Source: Nocardioides sp. W7 (GTDB taxonomy: Bacteria > Actinomycetota > Actinomycetes > Propionibacteriales > Nocardioidaceae). From it: a stretch of 64,000 nt of DNA. Made by a program: the position numbers and the translations under genes. The stretch is from NCBI RefSeq assembly GCF_022919075.1, contig NZ_CP095078.1:1798001-1862000 (forward strand), in the 5' to 3' direction. Below the pieces are notes generated by a model. The model was not told the DNA's origin and did not search any database. It saw nothing but the letters and a program-made list of their open reading frames with translations. Shown here piece by piece: positions 41,114 to 49,835 of this stretch. Positions within the stretch are counted from its first letter, which is position 1. Each line of letters opens with the position of its first letter.

Positions 41114-41917
41114 ATGTCTGTTGCCACCGTCGATGGCTTTGGAACTGCGGAACCGCCGCGCCAGGGAGGACTGGACGTCTGGGCCCCGTCCGTGATGCCC
41201 GAGGTCAGTCGGGGGGCGATGACCGACGAGCAGACACTCGCGGCCGCCTTCCGGGTCCTCGCCCGGGAGGGGTTCTCGGAGAACATGGCCGGTCACATCA
41301 CCTGGCAGCGACCGGGGGAGACCGACCTGCTCGTCAACCCCTGGGGTCTGTGGTGGGAGGAGGTGAGTGCCTCCGACATCTGCGTCGTCGACGAGGACGC
41401 GCGGGTGCTGCGGGGCAAGTGGGACGTCACGCCGGCGATCCACCTTCACACCGAGCTGCACCGAGCCCGACCCGACGCCCGGGTCGTCGTACACAACCAC
41501 CCGTACCACGTGTGCGTGCTGGCGGCGCTCGGACGCCTGCCCGAGCTGGTGCACCAGACGGGGTCGATGTATCTCGACGACATGGTTCTCGTCGAGGAGT
41601 ACGGCGGCGAGATCGACACGCCCCTGCGCGCCCGGGAGCTCGCCGAGCAGATCGGCGATGCCAAGGTCGCGGTGCTCGCCAGCCACGGGGTGATCGTGAC
41701 CGGGGCGGACCCGATCGAGGCGACGTACCGGGCCGCGTCGTTCGAACGCGCCTGTCGGCTCGCCTACGACGTCATGCTCACCGGCATCAAGCCCCTGGAG
41801 CTGCCGCGCTCGGCCATGGTCGGCATGAAGGCCTCCCTGATCGAGAGGGCCGCCGAGGCCTACTGGGGTGGCGCCGTCCGCAGTCTGCTGCGGGCCGAGC
41901 CGGAGGTGCTGGCCTGA
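41114..41917 (+). CDS. Class II aldolase/adducin-family protein
   Basis: 267 residues. Zinc-dependent class II aldolase fold (L-fuculose-1-phosphate aldolase/adducin type): EQTLAAAFRVLAREGFSENMAGHITWQ, NPWGLWWEEVSASDICVVDEDARVL, metal ligands in IHLHTELH and VVVHNHPYHV (His-x-His), and the third His in LASHGVIVTGADP. Probably carries out a retro-aldol or related C-C cleavage on a small hydroxy-acid or ketone. RBS AGGAGG is seven bases from the ATG. Third-position composition as neighbours. It is followed by a D-2-hydroxyacid dehydrogenase gene, a pair fitting hydroxyacid metabolism. Confidence 0.88.
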   Translation: MSVATVDGFGTAEPPRQGGLDVWAPSVMPEVSRGAMTDEQTLAAAFRVLAREGFSENMAGHITWQRPGETDLLVNPWGLWWEEVSASDICVVDEDARVLRGKWDVTPAIHLHTELHRARPDARVVVHNHPYHVCVLAALGRLPELVHQTGSMYLDDMVLVEEYGGEIDTPLRARELAEQIGDAKVAVLASHGVIVTGADPIEATYRAASFERACRLAYDVMLTGIKPLELPRSAMVGMKASLIERAAEAYWGGAVRSLLRAEPEVLA

Positions 41918-41963
41918 GCGAAGAGGGCCGCACCCGCAGGATCTCCTCGGCCCCCACACCCGG

Positions 41964-42962
41964 ATGATGCGTCCGCGGCTGCTGCTGGCGGAGGCGGACG
42001 GCCTCCATCGGCCCGGGGCCCGTGCGGCGCAGGTCGATCGCCTGGCCCGGGAGTTTCCCGACTGGCGGATCGACGACGACCGCACGGTCCTGCGGGATCC
42101 GGCCTATCCGTGGGGTGAGGTCCGCGCGATGACCTGCCTGGAGCTCCCGTCGGTCGGTCTCTCGGCGCTCACCGGGCTGCGGCTCCTGCAGTCGGTCACG
42201 ACGGGGGTCGAGCAGCTTCCGCTGGACGAGCTCGAGGCGGCAGGCGTCCGGGTCTGCAACGGGGCCGGTACGGCGGCCCGGGAGATCGCCGAGTTCGTGC
42301 TGGCCAGGATCCTCGAGGACGCCAAGCGCCTCCCCGATGCGTGGCAGGCACAGGCGGCACGACGCTGGCAGCCGACGTACGGCGAGGGGCTTCGTGGAGC
42401 TGAGCTGCTGCTGGTCGGCTGCGGGGCCATCAACCGGGTGGTCGCCGAGCTTGCTGCGGCCATGGGCATGACCGTGCGCGTCGCCCGCAGGGACGTCGCC
42501 GGGGACCCGCCCGCCGGCGTCGTCGAGCAGCGTGCCCTCGCTGACCTTCCTGATCTGCTCGGGCGGGCGCGCTACATCGTGTGTGCGCTCCCGGAGGTCC
42601 GGGCGACGACCAACCTGCTCGACGGCGCCGCGATCGCGGCGATCGCCGACGGGGCGCTGCTGGTCAACGTCGGCCGCGGCAGCGTGCTCGACGAGGTCGC
42701 GCTCGTCCGGGCCTGCGCCTCGGGTCGGATCCGTGCCGCACTCGATGTCTTCGAGACCGAGCCCCTCCCCGCCACGAGCCCGTGGTGGAGCGCGCCCGGC
42801 GTACGCATCTCGGCGCACAGTGCGAGCGTGCCGGCTCGCGCGCTCTCTGAGGTCGGGGACCTGTTCGCCCTGAACCTGCGCCGGTTGCTGGACGGCGTCC
42901 CACTCGTCAACCAGGTGGCCGGTCCGACCGACCCGAGGAACCCGATGAAGGAGCTCACATGA
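41964..42962 (+). CDS. D-2-hydroxyacid dehydrogenase (NAD-dependent)
   Basis: 332 residues. NAD-binding fold with LLLVGCGAINRVVAELAAAMGM (GxGxxN variant of GxGxxG, about 147-168). Catalytic residues of the family are visible: Arg in NVGRGSVLDEVAL, Glu in DVFETEPLP, and His in RISAHSAS. The catalytic-domain N-terminus includes LRLLQSVTTGVEQLP. Oxidises or reduces a 2-hydroxy/2-keto acid. Two adjacent ATGs are possible starts. It ends four bases into the next gene (ATGA). Confidence 0.9.
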   Translation: MMRPRLLLAEADGLHRPGARAAQVDRLAREFPDWRIDDDRTVLRDPAYPWGEVRAMTCLELPSVGLSALTGLRLLQSVTTGVEQLPLDELEAAGVRVCNGAGTAAREIAEFVLARILEDAKRLPDAWQAQAARRWQPTYGEGLRGAELLLVGCGAINRVVAELAAAMGMTVRVARRDVAGDPPAGVVEQRALADLPDLLGRARYIVCALPEVRATTNLLDGAAIAAIADGALLVNVGRGSVLDEVALVRACASGRIRAALDVFETEPLPATSPWWSAPGVRISAHSASVPARALSEVGDLFALNLRRLLDGVPLVNQVAGPTDPRNPMKELT

Positions 42963-43477
42963 CCCAGACACCCAGCGGAGTCGAGGCCTATCTGCTCGGC
43001 CGCACCTACGCGGTCATGCCGATCCCGATGGTGCCGGAGCACTGCGTGGAGGTGCCGGCCGGCCCGCTCACGTTCGTCGTGGAGGCGCGCCGCCTCTCTG
43101 ACGAGGCGATCAACGAGAACGCGTTCGACCGGGGGCGTCCCGACCAGACGGTCGTCAGCGGCATCGACGACGGTGGCGCCTGCGTGCACGTGCTCGACGC
43201 CGAGGACGGCCTGGAGTGGTTGCGCTTCGACTGCTTCGACAACGAGCCGCACTACCACTACGTACGCAACGGGGAGAGCGCCAACCAGGTGGTTCGCTTC
43301 GACCAGTTCGCCGAGGGGGACCCCGAGACCTGGACGCTGCAGCGGCTGCGCACGAGTCTGCCGGCGATGCTCCGCTACGCGGGAGCCGCCGCCCTGGCCG
43401 AGACGGTGGCCGAAGCGGATCTGACCGCGGCGGTGGACGAGGTGGCGAGGGTTCTTCTTCGGTCGCGAGCCGACTGA
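42959..43477 (+). CDS. Unrecognised 172-residue conserved-looking protein
   Basis: Starts ATG overlapping the previous stop. Two parts: residues 1-110 with VPEHCVEVPAGPLTFVVEARRL, NENAFDRGRPDQTVVSG and FDCFDNEPHYHYVRNGES, the last rich in histidine, tyrosine and acidic residues and possibly a metal site; and an all-alpha C-terminal part (TLQRLRTSLPAMLRYAGAAALAE...). The DCFDxxPHYHY motif recurs in uncharacterised actinobacterial proteins next to dehydrogenases (recalled). No signal peptide. Function unknown; co-translated with the hydroxyacid dehydrogenase, so likely a partner of it. Confidence 0.75.
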   Translation: MTQTPSGVEAYLLGRTYAVMPIPMVPEHCVEVPAGPLTFVVEARRLSDEAINENAFDRGRPDQTVVSGIDDGGACVHVLDAEDGLEWLRFDCFDNEPHYHYVRNGESANQVVRFDQFAEGDPETWTLQRLRTSLPAMLRYAGAAALAETVAEADLTAAVDEVARVLLRSRAD

Positions 43478-43562
43478 CCGAGCGGTCCTCCATCGAACGA
43501 GACACGATCGTCCGCGGCACGCAGGCAACGCAGGCAGGCTTGGGGAGGATCAACACGATATA

Positions 43563-43582
43563 TGTATGGAACTTTACATACA
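43563..43582. promoter_or_regulatory. Palindrome in the ABC-operon control region
   Basis: TGTATGGAACTTTACATACA: perfect 6-bp arms TGTATG/CATACA with an 8-bp spacer, inside the 320-bp AT-rich intergenic region. Arms resemble GntR-FCD half-sites (TTGTATACAA class). Confidence 0.55.
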
Positions 43583-43628
43583 AACTGAAGCGGTGTGATC
43601 GCCACAACAGTGATGCAGTGCGGACGAA

Positions 43629-43650
43629 ACATATAAAAGATCCATGGAAT
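43629..43650 (+). promoter_or_regulatory. AAAGATC-type motif upstream of the ABC operon
   Basis: ACATATAAAAGATCCATGG, sharing AAAGATC with the sites near 39430, 50668 and 50792. It lies about 150 bp upstream of the substrate-binding protein gene. Confidence 0.4.
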
Positions 43651-43798
43651 CTCTTGTGCGGCCGGAGTGAAAAGACCTACTCTCGCCTGTGGCGCCCGTC
43701 ACTCCATCTAGGACGCATTCGCGGTCCGAAATCGAGTCCGAACGGGTCAGCAACGACCTCTGCGCCCCCAGGTGCAGGGCAGACGGAAGGGTGAAGAC

Positions 43799-45409
43799 GT
43801 GACGCGCAGACTTGGTGTGGGCCGGTGGGCGAGGCGGACCTCGATGGCGGTCGCCGCTATGGGGCTCCTGGTGCCGTTGGCCGCGTGTGGCTCGGGCTCG
43901 GAGGGCGGCTCCGGGGGCGGCGGCGAGGGGAGTTCCGCGGACCCCTCGACCTATGACCGCGAGGCGACGATCACGGTCGGCACGCCGTCTCCGTTCTCGG
44001 CCCTCGACCCGGTCAAGCAGACCAACATCGGCGAGAACACCTTCACCTTCCTGATCTACGACTCCCTCACCCAGATGGACGCCAACTACCAGGTGCAGCC
44101 GATGCTGGCCACGTCGTGGGAGTTCGCCGCGGACGGTTCGAGTCTCACCCTGAAGCTGCGTGACGACGTGACCTTCCACGACGGAGCCACGTTCGACGCC
44201 AGCGTCGTGAAGGCGAACATCGAGCGCGGAAAGTCCACGCCCGGGAGCGGCCTCGCCGCTCCCCTCGCCTCGATCGAGGACGTCGTCGTCGAGGACGACT
44301 ACACGGTCCGGCTCGACCTCGCGCCCGGCCTCGGTGCGGACCTGCCGGCCACCTTCGCGCTCAACGCGGGGATGATGGTCAGCCCCAAGGCGATCGCCGA
44401 GCGTGCCGACGAGCTCGCCCTCGACCCGGATACGGCCGGGTCGGGCCCCTACGTCCCCGTCGAGGTCAAGACGGGGGAGCAGGTCACCTTCGAGCGCAGC
44501 GACAGCTACTGGAACGACGACACCGCGTACGCCAAGACCCTGGTCGTCCGCTCGGTCACCGACCAGGCCGCGCGCCTCAACGGTGTCCAGACCGGCGCCA
44601 TCGACGTGGCCCAGATCTCCGGCTCGTCCCCCGTGCAGGAGGCGCTCGCCCTGGTCGAGCAGGGCGCGGTCCAGGGCGACAAGATCTCCCAGATCACGCC
44701 GGTGGTGCTGATGATCAACGCCGAGCGCGGCGATCTCGTCAAGCCGGAGGTGCGACAGGCCCTCGCCCAGGCGGTCGACCGCACCGAGATCGTCGAGGGT
44801 CTGTTCGCGGGCAACGCGTCCGAGGCCACCCAGTTCTACCCCGAGGACTACTGGGCGGCCGACCCGGACTTCGACGCTGCCGCGAAGTTCGACGCCGCCG
44901 CGGCGAAGAAGCTCGTTGCTGACGTCGGCGGAGCCGAGATCAGCATCGCCGCGGCGACCGGCAGTACGGCGGAGTCCGTCGCGCAGGCGCTCCAGACCCA
45001 GCTGGGGAACGTCGGCATCAAGGTCAACCTGCAGTCGATCCCGTTCGCGCAGATCGACGACATGTACCGGCGCGGCGAGATCGACGCCCAGGTCGTCAAC
45101 GCCTCGCCCGGACCTGACCCGGCTTCGTCCCTGACCTACTACGTCACCGACGGATTCGCGGCCAGCCGTGGCTTCGGCGACGTTCTCGGCAACCTTCCGG
45201 CGGAGGCCGCCGACCCGACGAAGACCCTCGAGGACCGTGCGACCAAGTACCGCGAGATCTGGAACGTCATGGCGGAGAACCACATGTGGACGCCGATCGT
45301 CCGCGGTGAGCAGGTCTGGGTCCGATCGAAGGACGTCACCAACGTGCCGAACCTTCCCTGGGTGCGGAGCGGCTTCCCCAACTACCGCAACGTCGCCAAG
45401 GTCAAGTGA
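43799..45409 (+). CDS. ABC transporter substrate-binding lipoprotein (oligopeptide/SBP_bac_5 type)
   Basis: 536 residues starting with GTG (GGAAGG upstream). Lipoprotein signal peptide with lipobox LAAC (cysteine about 34) and a Gly/Ser linker. The family-5 binding fold shows TITVGTPSPFSALDPVKQTNIGENTF, LATSWEFAADGSSLTLKLRDDVTFHDGATF, AGSGPYVPVEVKTGEQVTFERSDSYW and RQALAQAVDRTEIVEGLFAG, all canonical for DppA/OppA-type proteins. These proteins often bind non-peptide ligands (nickel, sugars, aromatic acids). Here it is first in an operon embedded in catabolic genes, so the ligand is probably the pathway substrate or a conjugate of it. Confidence 0.95.
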   Translation: MTRRLGVGRWARRTSMAVAAMGLLVPLAACGSGSEGGSGGGGEGSSADPSTYDREATITVGTPSPFSALDPVKQTNIGENTFTFLIYDSLTQMDANYQVQPMLATSWEFAADGSSLTLKLRDDVTFHDGATFDASVVKANIERGKSTPGSGLAAPLASIEDVVVEDDYTVRLDLAPGLGADLPATFALNAGMMVSPKAIAERADELALDPDTAGSGPYVPVEVKTGEQVTFERSDSYWNDDTAYAKTLVVRSVTDQAARLNGVQTGAIDVAQISGSSPVQEALALVEQGAVQGDKISQITPVVLMINAERGDLVKPEVRQALAQAVDRTEIVEGLFAGNASEATQFYPEDYWAADPDFDAAAKFDAAAAKKLVADVGGAEISIAAATGSTAESVAQALQTQLGNVGIKVNLQSIPFAQIDDMYRRGEIDAQVVNASPGPDPASSLTYYVTDGFAASRGFGDVLGNLPAEAADPTKTLEDRATKYREIWNVMAENHMWTPIVRGEQVWVRSKDVTNVPNLPWVRSGFPNYRNVAKVK

Positions 45410-45442
45410 GCCTGCCCCGGTCGGTGAGGAACTGAGTAGCCC

Positions 45443-46384
45443 ATGACCAGATACGCACTTCGACGACTCGCGGTGGCGCTGCCGATCCTGGTGGCAGTGA
45501 CCTTCTGTGTGTTCGTCCTCGTCGACCTCGCGCCGGGCGATCCGGCCGCGGCGATCGCGGGAGAGAACCCCACGGCCGAGCGCATCGCCCAGATTCGGGC
45601 CAGCCTCGGGCTCGACGATCCACTGCTCACGCGTTACTGGGGGTGGCTGGTCGACGCCGTGCAGGCAGACCTGGGTGCGTCGCTGACCAACGGACAGGCG
45701 GTCACCGAGGCCATCGGTGACCGCCTGCCCACCACCCTCTCCCTCGTCGTCGTCGCGATGACCATCACGCTGGTCGTCGGGCTGGCGGCCGGCCTGGTGG
45801 CCGCGCTCCAGCACGGGCGCGCAGCCGATCGGCTGATCACCGCCTGCGCTTCCGCGGCCATCGCTCTGCCTCCCTTCTGGGTGGCCCTCGTGCTGGTGAT
45901 GCTCTTCTCGGTGCAGGCGCGCTGGCTGCCTGCCATCGGCTACGAGCCGCTGTCAGCCGGGATCTGGCCGTGGCTCTCTCATCTGCTGCTGCCGGCCATT
46001 GCGCTCTCGCTCCTGCCCATGGCCGAGGTGGCCATGCAGTTCCGTCAGGCGATGACCACCGTGCTGAAGCTCGACTACATCACCAACGCGGAGTCCCGAG
46101 GGCTCTCGCGGCCTCGGGTGCTCGGAAAGCACGCCGCCAAGAACGCAGCGGTGCCGGTCACCACCGTCTTCGCCTACCGGTTCGCGCAGGTGCTCGGTGG
46201 CACGGTCGCCATCGAGAGCGTCTTCGACCTGCCCGGCATCGGACGGCTCGCCGTCACCAGCGTCCTGTCGCGAGACATTCCGGTCCTGCTGGGACTGGTC
46301 GCCTTCACGACGCTGATCGTGTTGCTGATCAACCTGGTGGTCGACATCTCCTACGGCTACTTCAACCCCAAGGTCCGAGTATGA
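45443..46384 (+). CDS. ABC transporter permease, DppB/OppB type
   Basis: 313 residues with six predicted membrane helices; the first (LAVALPILVAVTFCVFVLVDLAPGDPA) carries the family motif. LGLDDPLLTRYWGWLVDAVQADLGASLTNGQAV and the EAA loop ESRGLSRPRVLGKHAAKNAAVPVTT are characteristic; VFDLPGIGRLAVTSVLSRDIPVL ends the domain. Forms the channel with the next permease. The following gene starts at the overlapping ATGA. Confidence 0.95.
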   Translation: MTRYALRRLAVALPILVAVTFCVFVLVDLAPGDPAAAIAGENPTAERIAQIRASLGLDDPLLTRYWGWLVDAVQADLGASLTNGQAVTEAIGDRLPTTLSLVVVAMTITLVVGLAAGLVAALQHGRAADRLITACASAAIALPPFWVALVLVMLFSVQARWLPAIGYEPLSAGIWPWLSHLLLPAIALSLLPMAEVAMQFRQAMTTVLKLDYITNAESRGLSRPRVLGKHAAKNAAVPVTTVFAYRFAQVLGGTVAIESVFDLPGIGRLAVTSVLSRDIPVLLGLVAFTTLIVLLINLVVDISYGYFNPKVRV

Positions 46385-47265
46385 GTCGCACGACAGCCCC
46401 GCCCCGCCAGGGCAAAGGAGTGATGACTCGCGTGGGAGCGGTCGTCCGTCGGGAGCCGCTGGCGAGCGTCGCGGCGCTCTACCTGACGGTGATCGTGCTA
46501 ACGGCGATCTTCGCGCCGGTGCTGGCCACGCACGATCCCGATGCGCAGCAGTTGATGCAGCGCTTCCAGCCATGGTCGGGAGAGCACTGGTTCGGTACCG
46601 ACGGCTACGGGCGCGACGTCTTCAGCAGGCTCGTGTTCGGCACCCGGGTGACCCTCGAGGCGGCTGCGGTGGCCGTCGGGGTGAGCGTGCTGATCGGCGT
46701 CTCCTCCGGCCTGCTCGCAGGCTTCCGCGGGGGACTGCTCGACTCGGTGCTGTCCCGTGTCTTCGACGGCCTGATGAGCATTCCCGGTCTGATCCTCGCG
46801 CTCACCATCGTCGCCGTCCTCGGCCCGGGCCTGACCAACGCCATGGCCGCCATCGGGCTGATCTTCGCTCCCCAGTTCTTCCGTGTCACCAGGGCCGCGA
46901 CCCACGAGGTCATGGGGGAGACCTTCATCGAGTCCTCGATCTCGATCGGCTGCAAGCCCAGCCGGGTGGTGTTCAAACACGTGCTCCCGAACGTCGTGCC
47001 GGCGATTCTGGTCCAGGTCTCGGTTGCTCTGGGAGTTGCGGTGAGTGCCGAGGCGAGCCTCAGCTTCCTCGGACTCGGAGTCGAGGCACCCACCGCTAGC
47101 TGGGGATCCATGCTGAGCACCGCGGCACAGACCATGACGCTCGCGCCCAACTTGGTCTGGCTGCCCGGAATCCTGATCTTCACCGTCGTCCTCTCCTTCT
47201 CCTTGATCGGGGAAGGCATTCGGAGGTCCCTGGTGGCTACCGGAAGGAAGACGTCCGATGAGTGA
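46381..47265 (+). CDS. ABC transporter permease, DppC/OppC type
   Basis: 294 residues. The N-terminal helix follows the cytosolic tail (VVRREPLASVAALYLTVIVLTAIF). HWFGTDGYGRDVFSRLVFGTRVTL is the OppC signature; the EAA loop is ESSISIGCKPSRVVFKHVLPNVVPAI, and EASLSFLGLGVEAPTASWGSML is the family C-terminal motif. Overlaps the upstream permease by 4 bp and the downstream ATPase by 8 bp. Confidence 0.95.
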   Translation: MSRTTAPPRQGKGVMTRVGAVVRREPLASVAALYLTVIVLTAIFAPVLATHDPDAQQLMQRFQPWSGEHWFGTDGYGRDVFSRLVFGTRVTLEAAAVAVGVSVLIGVSSGLLAGFRGGLLDSVLSRVFDGLMSIPGLILALTIVAVLGPGLTNAMAAIGLIFAPQFFRVTRAATHEVMGETFIESSISIGCKPSRVVFKHVLPNVVPAILVQVSVALGVAVSAEASLSFLGLGVEAPTASWGSMLSTAAQTMTLAPNLVWLPGILIFTVVLSFSLIGEGIRRSLVATGRKTSDE

Positions 47266-48274
47266 GCGGTCCGTGGACTCAGCTGCACCACTTCTCGAGG
47301 TCGAGGGCCTCACCCTCGAGTACCGCACCGGGAGGACCTGGACCCGGGTCGTCGAGGACGTCAGCTTCACCCTCGACCGGGGCGAGACCATCGCGCTGGT
47401 CGGTGAGTCCGGATCAGGCAAGACGGTGTCCGCCACGGCCGTGCTGGGTCTCGCCGGTCGCAAGGGTGGACGCATCGTCGAGGGCTCGATCAGGTTCCGC
47501 GGGCGCGAGCTCGTCGGCCTGCCCGAGCGCGAGCTGCGGCAGCTGCGGGGCCGTGAGATCTCGATGATCTTCCAGAACCCGATGCGGAGCCTCAACCCGG
47601 CCTTCACAGCGGGCGAGCAGGTTGCCGAGGTGGCACGAGTTCATCTGGGGCTCAGCCGACGAACGGCATGGCAGAAGGCCATCGAGATGCTCGAGGCCGT
47701 CGGCATCCCGGAGGCAGAACGTCGCAGCCGCGACTACCCGCACCAGTTCAGCGGGGGCATGGCCCAGCGTCTGTCGATCGCCGCCGCACTGTGCAGCAAC
47801 CCTGCTCTGCTGATCGCGGACGAGCCGACCACGGCCCTCGACGTCACGGTGCAGGCGCGGGTGCTCGAGCTGCTGCAGGAGATCCAGCGCGTCAGCGACC
47901 TCGCTGTGCTCTTCATCAGCCATGACCTGGGCGTCGTCGCCGACGTCGCCGACCGGGTGGTGGTGATGTACGCCGGCGAGGTCGTCGAGCACGGGGCGAT
48001 CACGGACCTGTTCCTCACGCCCCGTCATCCGTACACCGAGGGTCTTCTCGGCTCGATCCCGGTCCTGGGCCGGGGGGAACAGCTCCGATCGATCCCGGGG
48101 ACGATCCCTGCTGCGGGTTCGCACGGGGACGAGTGTCGCTTCGCAGCGCGGTGTGCCTACGCCGACGCCGGCAAGTGCCGGTCGGCCCACCCCCAGCTGG
48201 ACGGCGTGGGAGCTGCACGAGATGTGCGCTGCCATCGCGCTGCGGACCTGAAGCTGGAGGGCATCAGGCGATGA
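47258..48274 (+). CDS. ABC transporter ATP-binding protein, DppD/OppD type
   Basis: 338 residues. Walker [11 protein letters not shown] (about 50-59), Q-loop in [12 protein letters not shown], signature [12 protein letters not shown], Walker [13 protein letters not shown], and H-loop FISHDLGVV. The C-terminal oligopeptide-transporter region contains the [22 protein letters not shown] cysteine cluster, which in this family binds an Fe-S or metal. Overlaps both neighbours. Confidence 0.95.
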   Translation: MSERSVDSAAPLLEVEGLTLEYRTGRTWTRVVEDVSFTLDRGETIALVGESGSGKTVSATAVLGLAGRKGGRIVEGSIRFRGRELVGLPERELRQLRGREISMIFQNPMRSLNPAFTAGEQVAEVARVHLGLSRRTAWQKAIEMLEAVGIPEAERRSRDYPHQFSGGMAQRLSIAAALCSNPALLIADEPTTALDVTVQARVLELLQEIQRVSDLAVLFISHDLGVVADVADRVVVMYAGEVVEHGAITDLFLTPRHPYTEGLLGSIPVLGRGEQLRSIPGTIPAAGSHGDECRFAARCAYADAGKCRSAHPQLDGVGAARDVRCHRAADLKLEGIRR

Positions 48275-49080
48275 CGAACCTTCTAGAGGTACGTGGTCTC
48301 GGAAAGACGTTCTCCCGGAGTCGCCGGCTGGTGGGGCGCCGAGCGCCCTCGATCCTCCCGGCGGTCGATGACGTCTCCTTCACCCTGCCGAAGGGCCGCT
48401 CGATCGCTGTCGTCGGAGAATCGGGAGCGGGGAAGTCCACTGTCGGTCGACTGGTGCTCAGGCTGATCGAGCCCGATCGTGGTGAGATCACCTTCGACGG
48501 GATCGACCTGCGCCTCCAGTCGGCGGCTCAGCTGCGCGCGCTTCGGCGGCGGATGCAGATGGTCTTCCAGGACCCCTACAGTTGCCTGAATCCACGGATG
48601 ACCATCGCCGACTCGGTCGCGGAGCCACTCATCGTCCACGAGCTGGGCTCGCCCTCCCAACGGCTGCAGAAGGCGGCCGAGATGCTCGACCGCGTCGGCC
48701 TGACGTCGCAGTTCGGTCGCCGGCATCCCTCCGAGCTGTCGGGCGGGCAGCTGCAGCGCGTCGCCATCGCGCGGGCGCTGATCGTCGAGCCCGACTTCGT
48801 GGTCTGCGACGAGCCGACAGCGGCGCTCGACGTCTCCGTTCAGGCCCAGGTGCTCGGGCTCCTGGCCGAGATGCAGCGCGAGCTCGGCCTGGCCCTGCTG
48901 TTCATCACGCACCACCTGGCCCTGGTCGAGGTGATCGCCGACGACGTGATCGTCATGAAGAGCGGCCGCATCGTCGAGCAGGGCCCCGTGGCCCGGGTGC
49001 TGCGCAACCCCGCCGACCCCTACACCCGCGACCTTCTTGCCTCGGTGCCCACGCCGATGCCGCGGGCTTTGCGCCCATGA
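48271..49080 (+). CDS. ABC transporter ATP-binding protein, DppF/OppF type
   Basis: 269 residues. Walker A GESGAGKSTVGR (about 54-65), Q-loop in MVFQDPYSCLNPRMTI, signature LSGGQLQRVAIA, Walker B FVVCDEPTAALD, H-loop FITHHLALVE. Shorter C-terminus than OppD: it ends ...YTRDLLASVPTPMP, without the cysteine cluster. Overlaps oppD by 4 bp (ATGA). Last transporter gene. Confidence 0.95.
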   Translation: MTNLLEVRGLGKTFSRSRRLVGRRAPSILPAVDDVSFTLPKGRSIAVVGESGAGKSTVGRLVLRLIEPDRGEITFDGIDLRLQSAAQLRALRRRMQMVFQDPYSCLNPRMTIADSVAEPLIVHELGSPSQRLQKAAEMLDRVGLTSQFGRRHPSELSGGQLQRVAIARALIVEPDFVVCDEPTAALDVSVQAQVLGLLAEMQRELGLALLFITHHLALVEVIADDVIVMKSGRIVEQGPVARVLRNPADPYTRDLLASVPTPMPRALRP

Positions 49081-49117
49081 GATGTGCACGACAGACGAAA
49101 CGACCGAAGGAGTCAGC

Positions 49118-49717
49118 ATGAGTATCGACGTCGTCAGCTTCACCACGATGGACGCCGCAACGGCCGAGGAGATCAAGCTGATCGCCCGCGAGGCCGAGCG
49201 ACACCGGAAGGAGAACCTCGTTCCCAACCTGGTGAAGCAGCTCGAGGCGATGAGGGGCCACACCTACGGCTATCGGGTCGACCGCTACACGCACTCGCTG
49301 CAGAGCGCGACACGCGCGCACCGGGAGGGCGCCCGGACCGACCTGGTGATCGCTGCACTGCTTCACGACATCGGCGACGACCTGTCGCCCGACAACCACA
49401 GTGAGGTGGCCGCCGCCATCCTTCGCCCCTTCCTCGACGAGGAATCGGTCTGGGTCGTCAAGCACCACGGGGTCTTCCAGACCTACCACTACGGGGCGGC
49501 GATGGGCATCCCGACCGACTCGCGGGAGCGGTATCGCGACTCGCCGTACTTCGACAGCTGCGCACACTTCTGCGCAGCGTGGGACGCGCCCTCCTTCGAT
49601 CCCGACTACGACTCGCTGCCGCTGAGCTTCTTCCTGCCGATGCTCCAGGAGGTGTTCTCGCGCGAGCCCCACTCGTGGGGGGACCCGGCCATCGAGGGCA
49701 GTGGCCCGGCGGCCTGA
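49118..49717 (+). CDS. HD-domain protein resembling PhnZ/MIOX-type diiron oxygenases
   Basis: 199 residues. Central HD motif: THSLQSATRAHREGARTDLVIAALLHDIGDDLSPDNHSEVA, followed by ...VKHHGVFQTYHYGA. The pattern H...HD...H...D with HxLQxA is that of the myo-inositol-oxygenase/PhnZ branch of HD proteins, which cleave C-C or C-P bonds with a mixed-valent diiron centre (Jaminet et al.-type family knowledge). A simpler phosphohydrolase is possible. The RBS GAAGGAG is excellent; it follows the ABC genes directly (37 bp) and probably belongs to the same transcript. Presence in a transporter operon suggests it acts on the imported compound. Confidence 0.75.
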   Translation: MSIDVVSFTTMDAATAEEIKLIAREAERHRKENLVPNLVKQLEAMRGHTYGYRVDRYTHSLQSATRAHREGARTDLVIAALLHDIGDDLSPDNHSEVAAAILRPFLDEESVWVVKHHGVFQTYHYGAAMGIPTDSRERYRDSPYFDSCAHFCAAWDAPSFDPDYDSLPLSFFLPMLQEVFSREPHSWGDPAIEGSGPAA

Positions 49718-49730
49718 TCAGGGGCACGCT

Positions 49731-49774
49731 CCGGCGGTCGATGGTGAGGCGACCTCCAGGCCATCGACCGCCGG
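49731..49774. terminator. Bidirectional terminator
   Basis: Perfect 14-bp stem CCGGCGGTCGATGG / CCATCGACCGCCGG with a 16-base loop, between the HD-domain gene and the convergent gene 49836-50636. Confidence 0.8.
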
Positions 49775-49835
49775 GCAGCAGGATGACGCTGCGCGGATCG
49801 ACCTGTGACGGGCCGGGTCCCGCGCCCGAGGGTCG

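Noticed and set aside
43799..49080. Interpreting the ABC operon as a peptide importer for nutrition
   Set aside because: Sequence supports the DppA-F fold only. The surrounding genes are catabolic, and family-5 binding proteins carry many non-peptide ligands, so I kept the ligand open.
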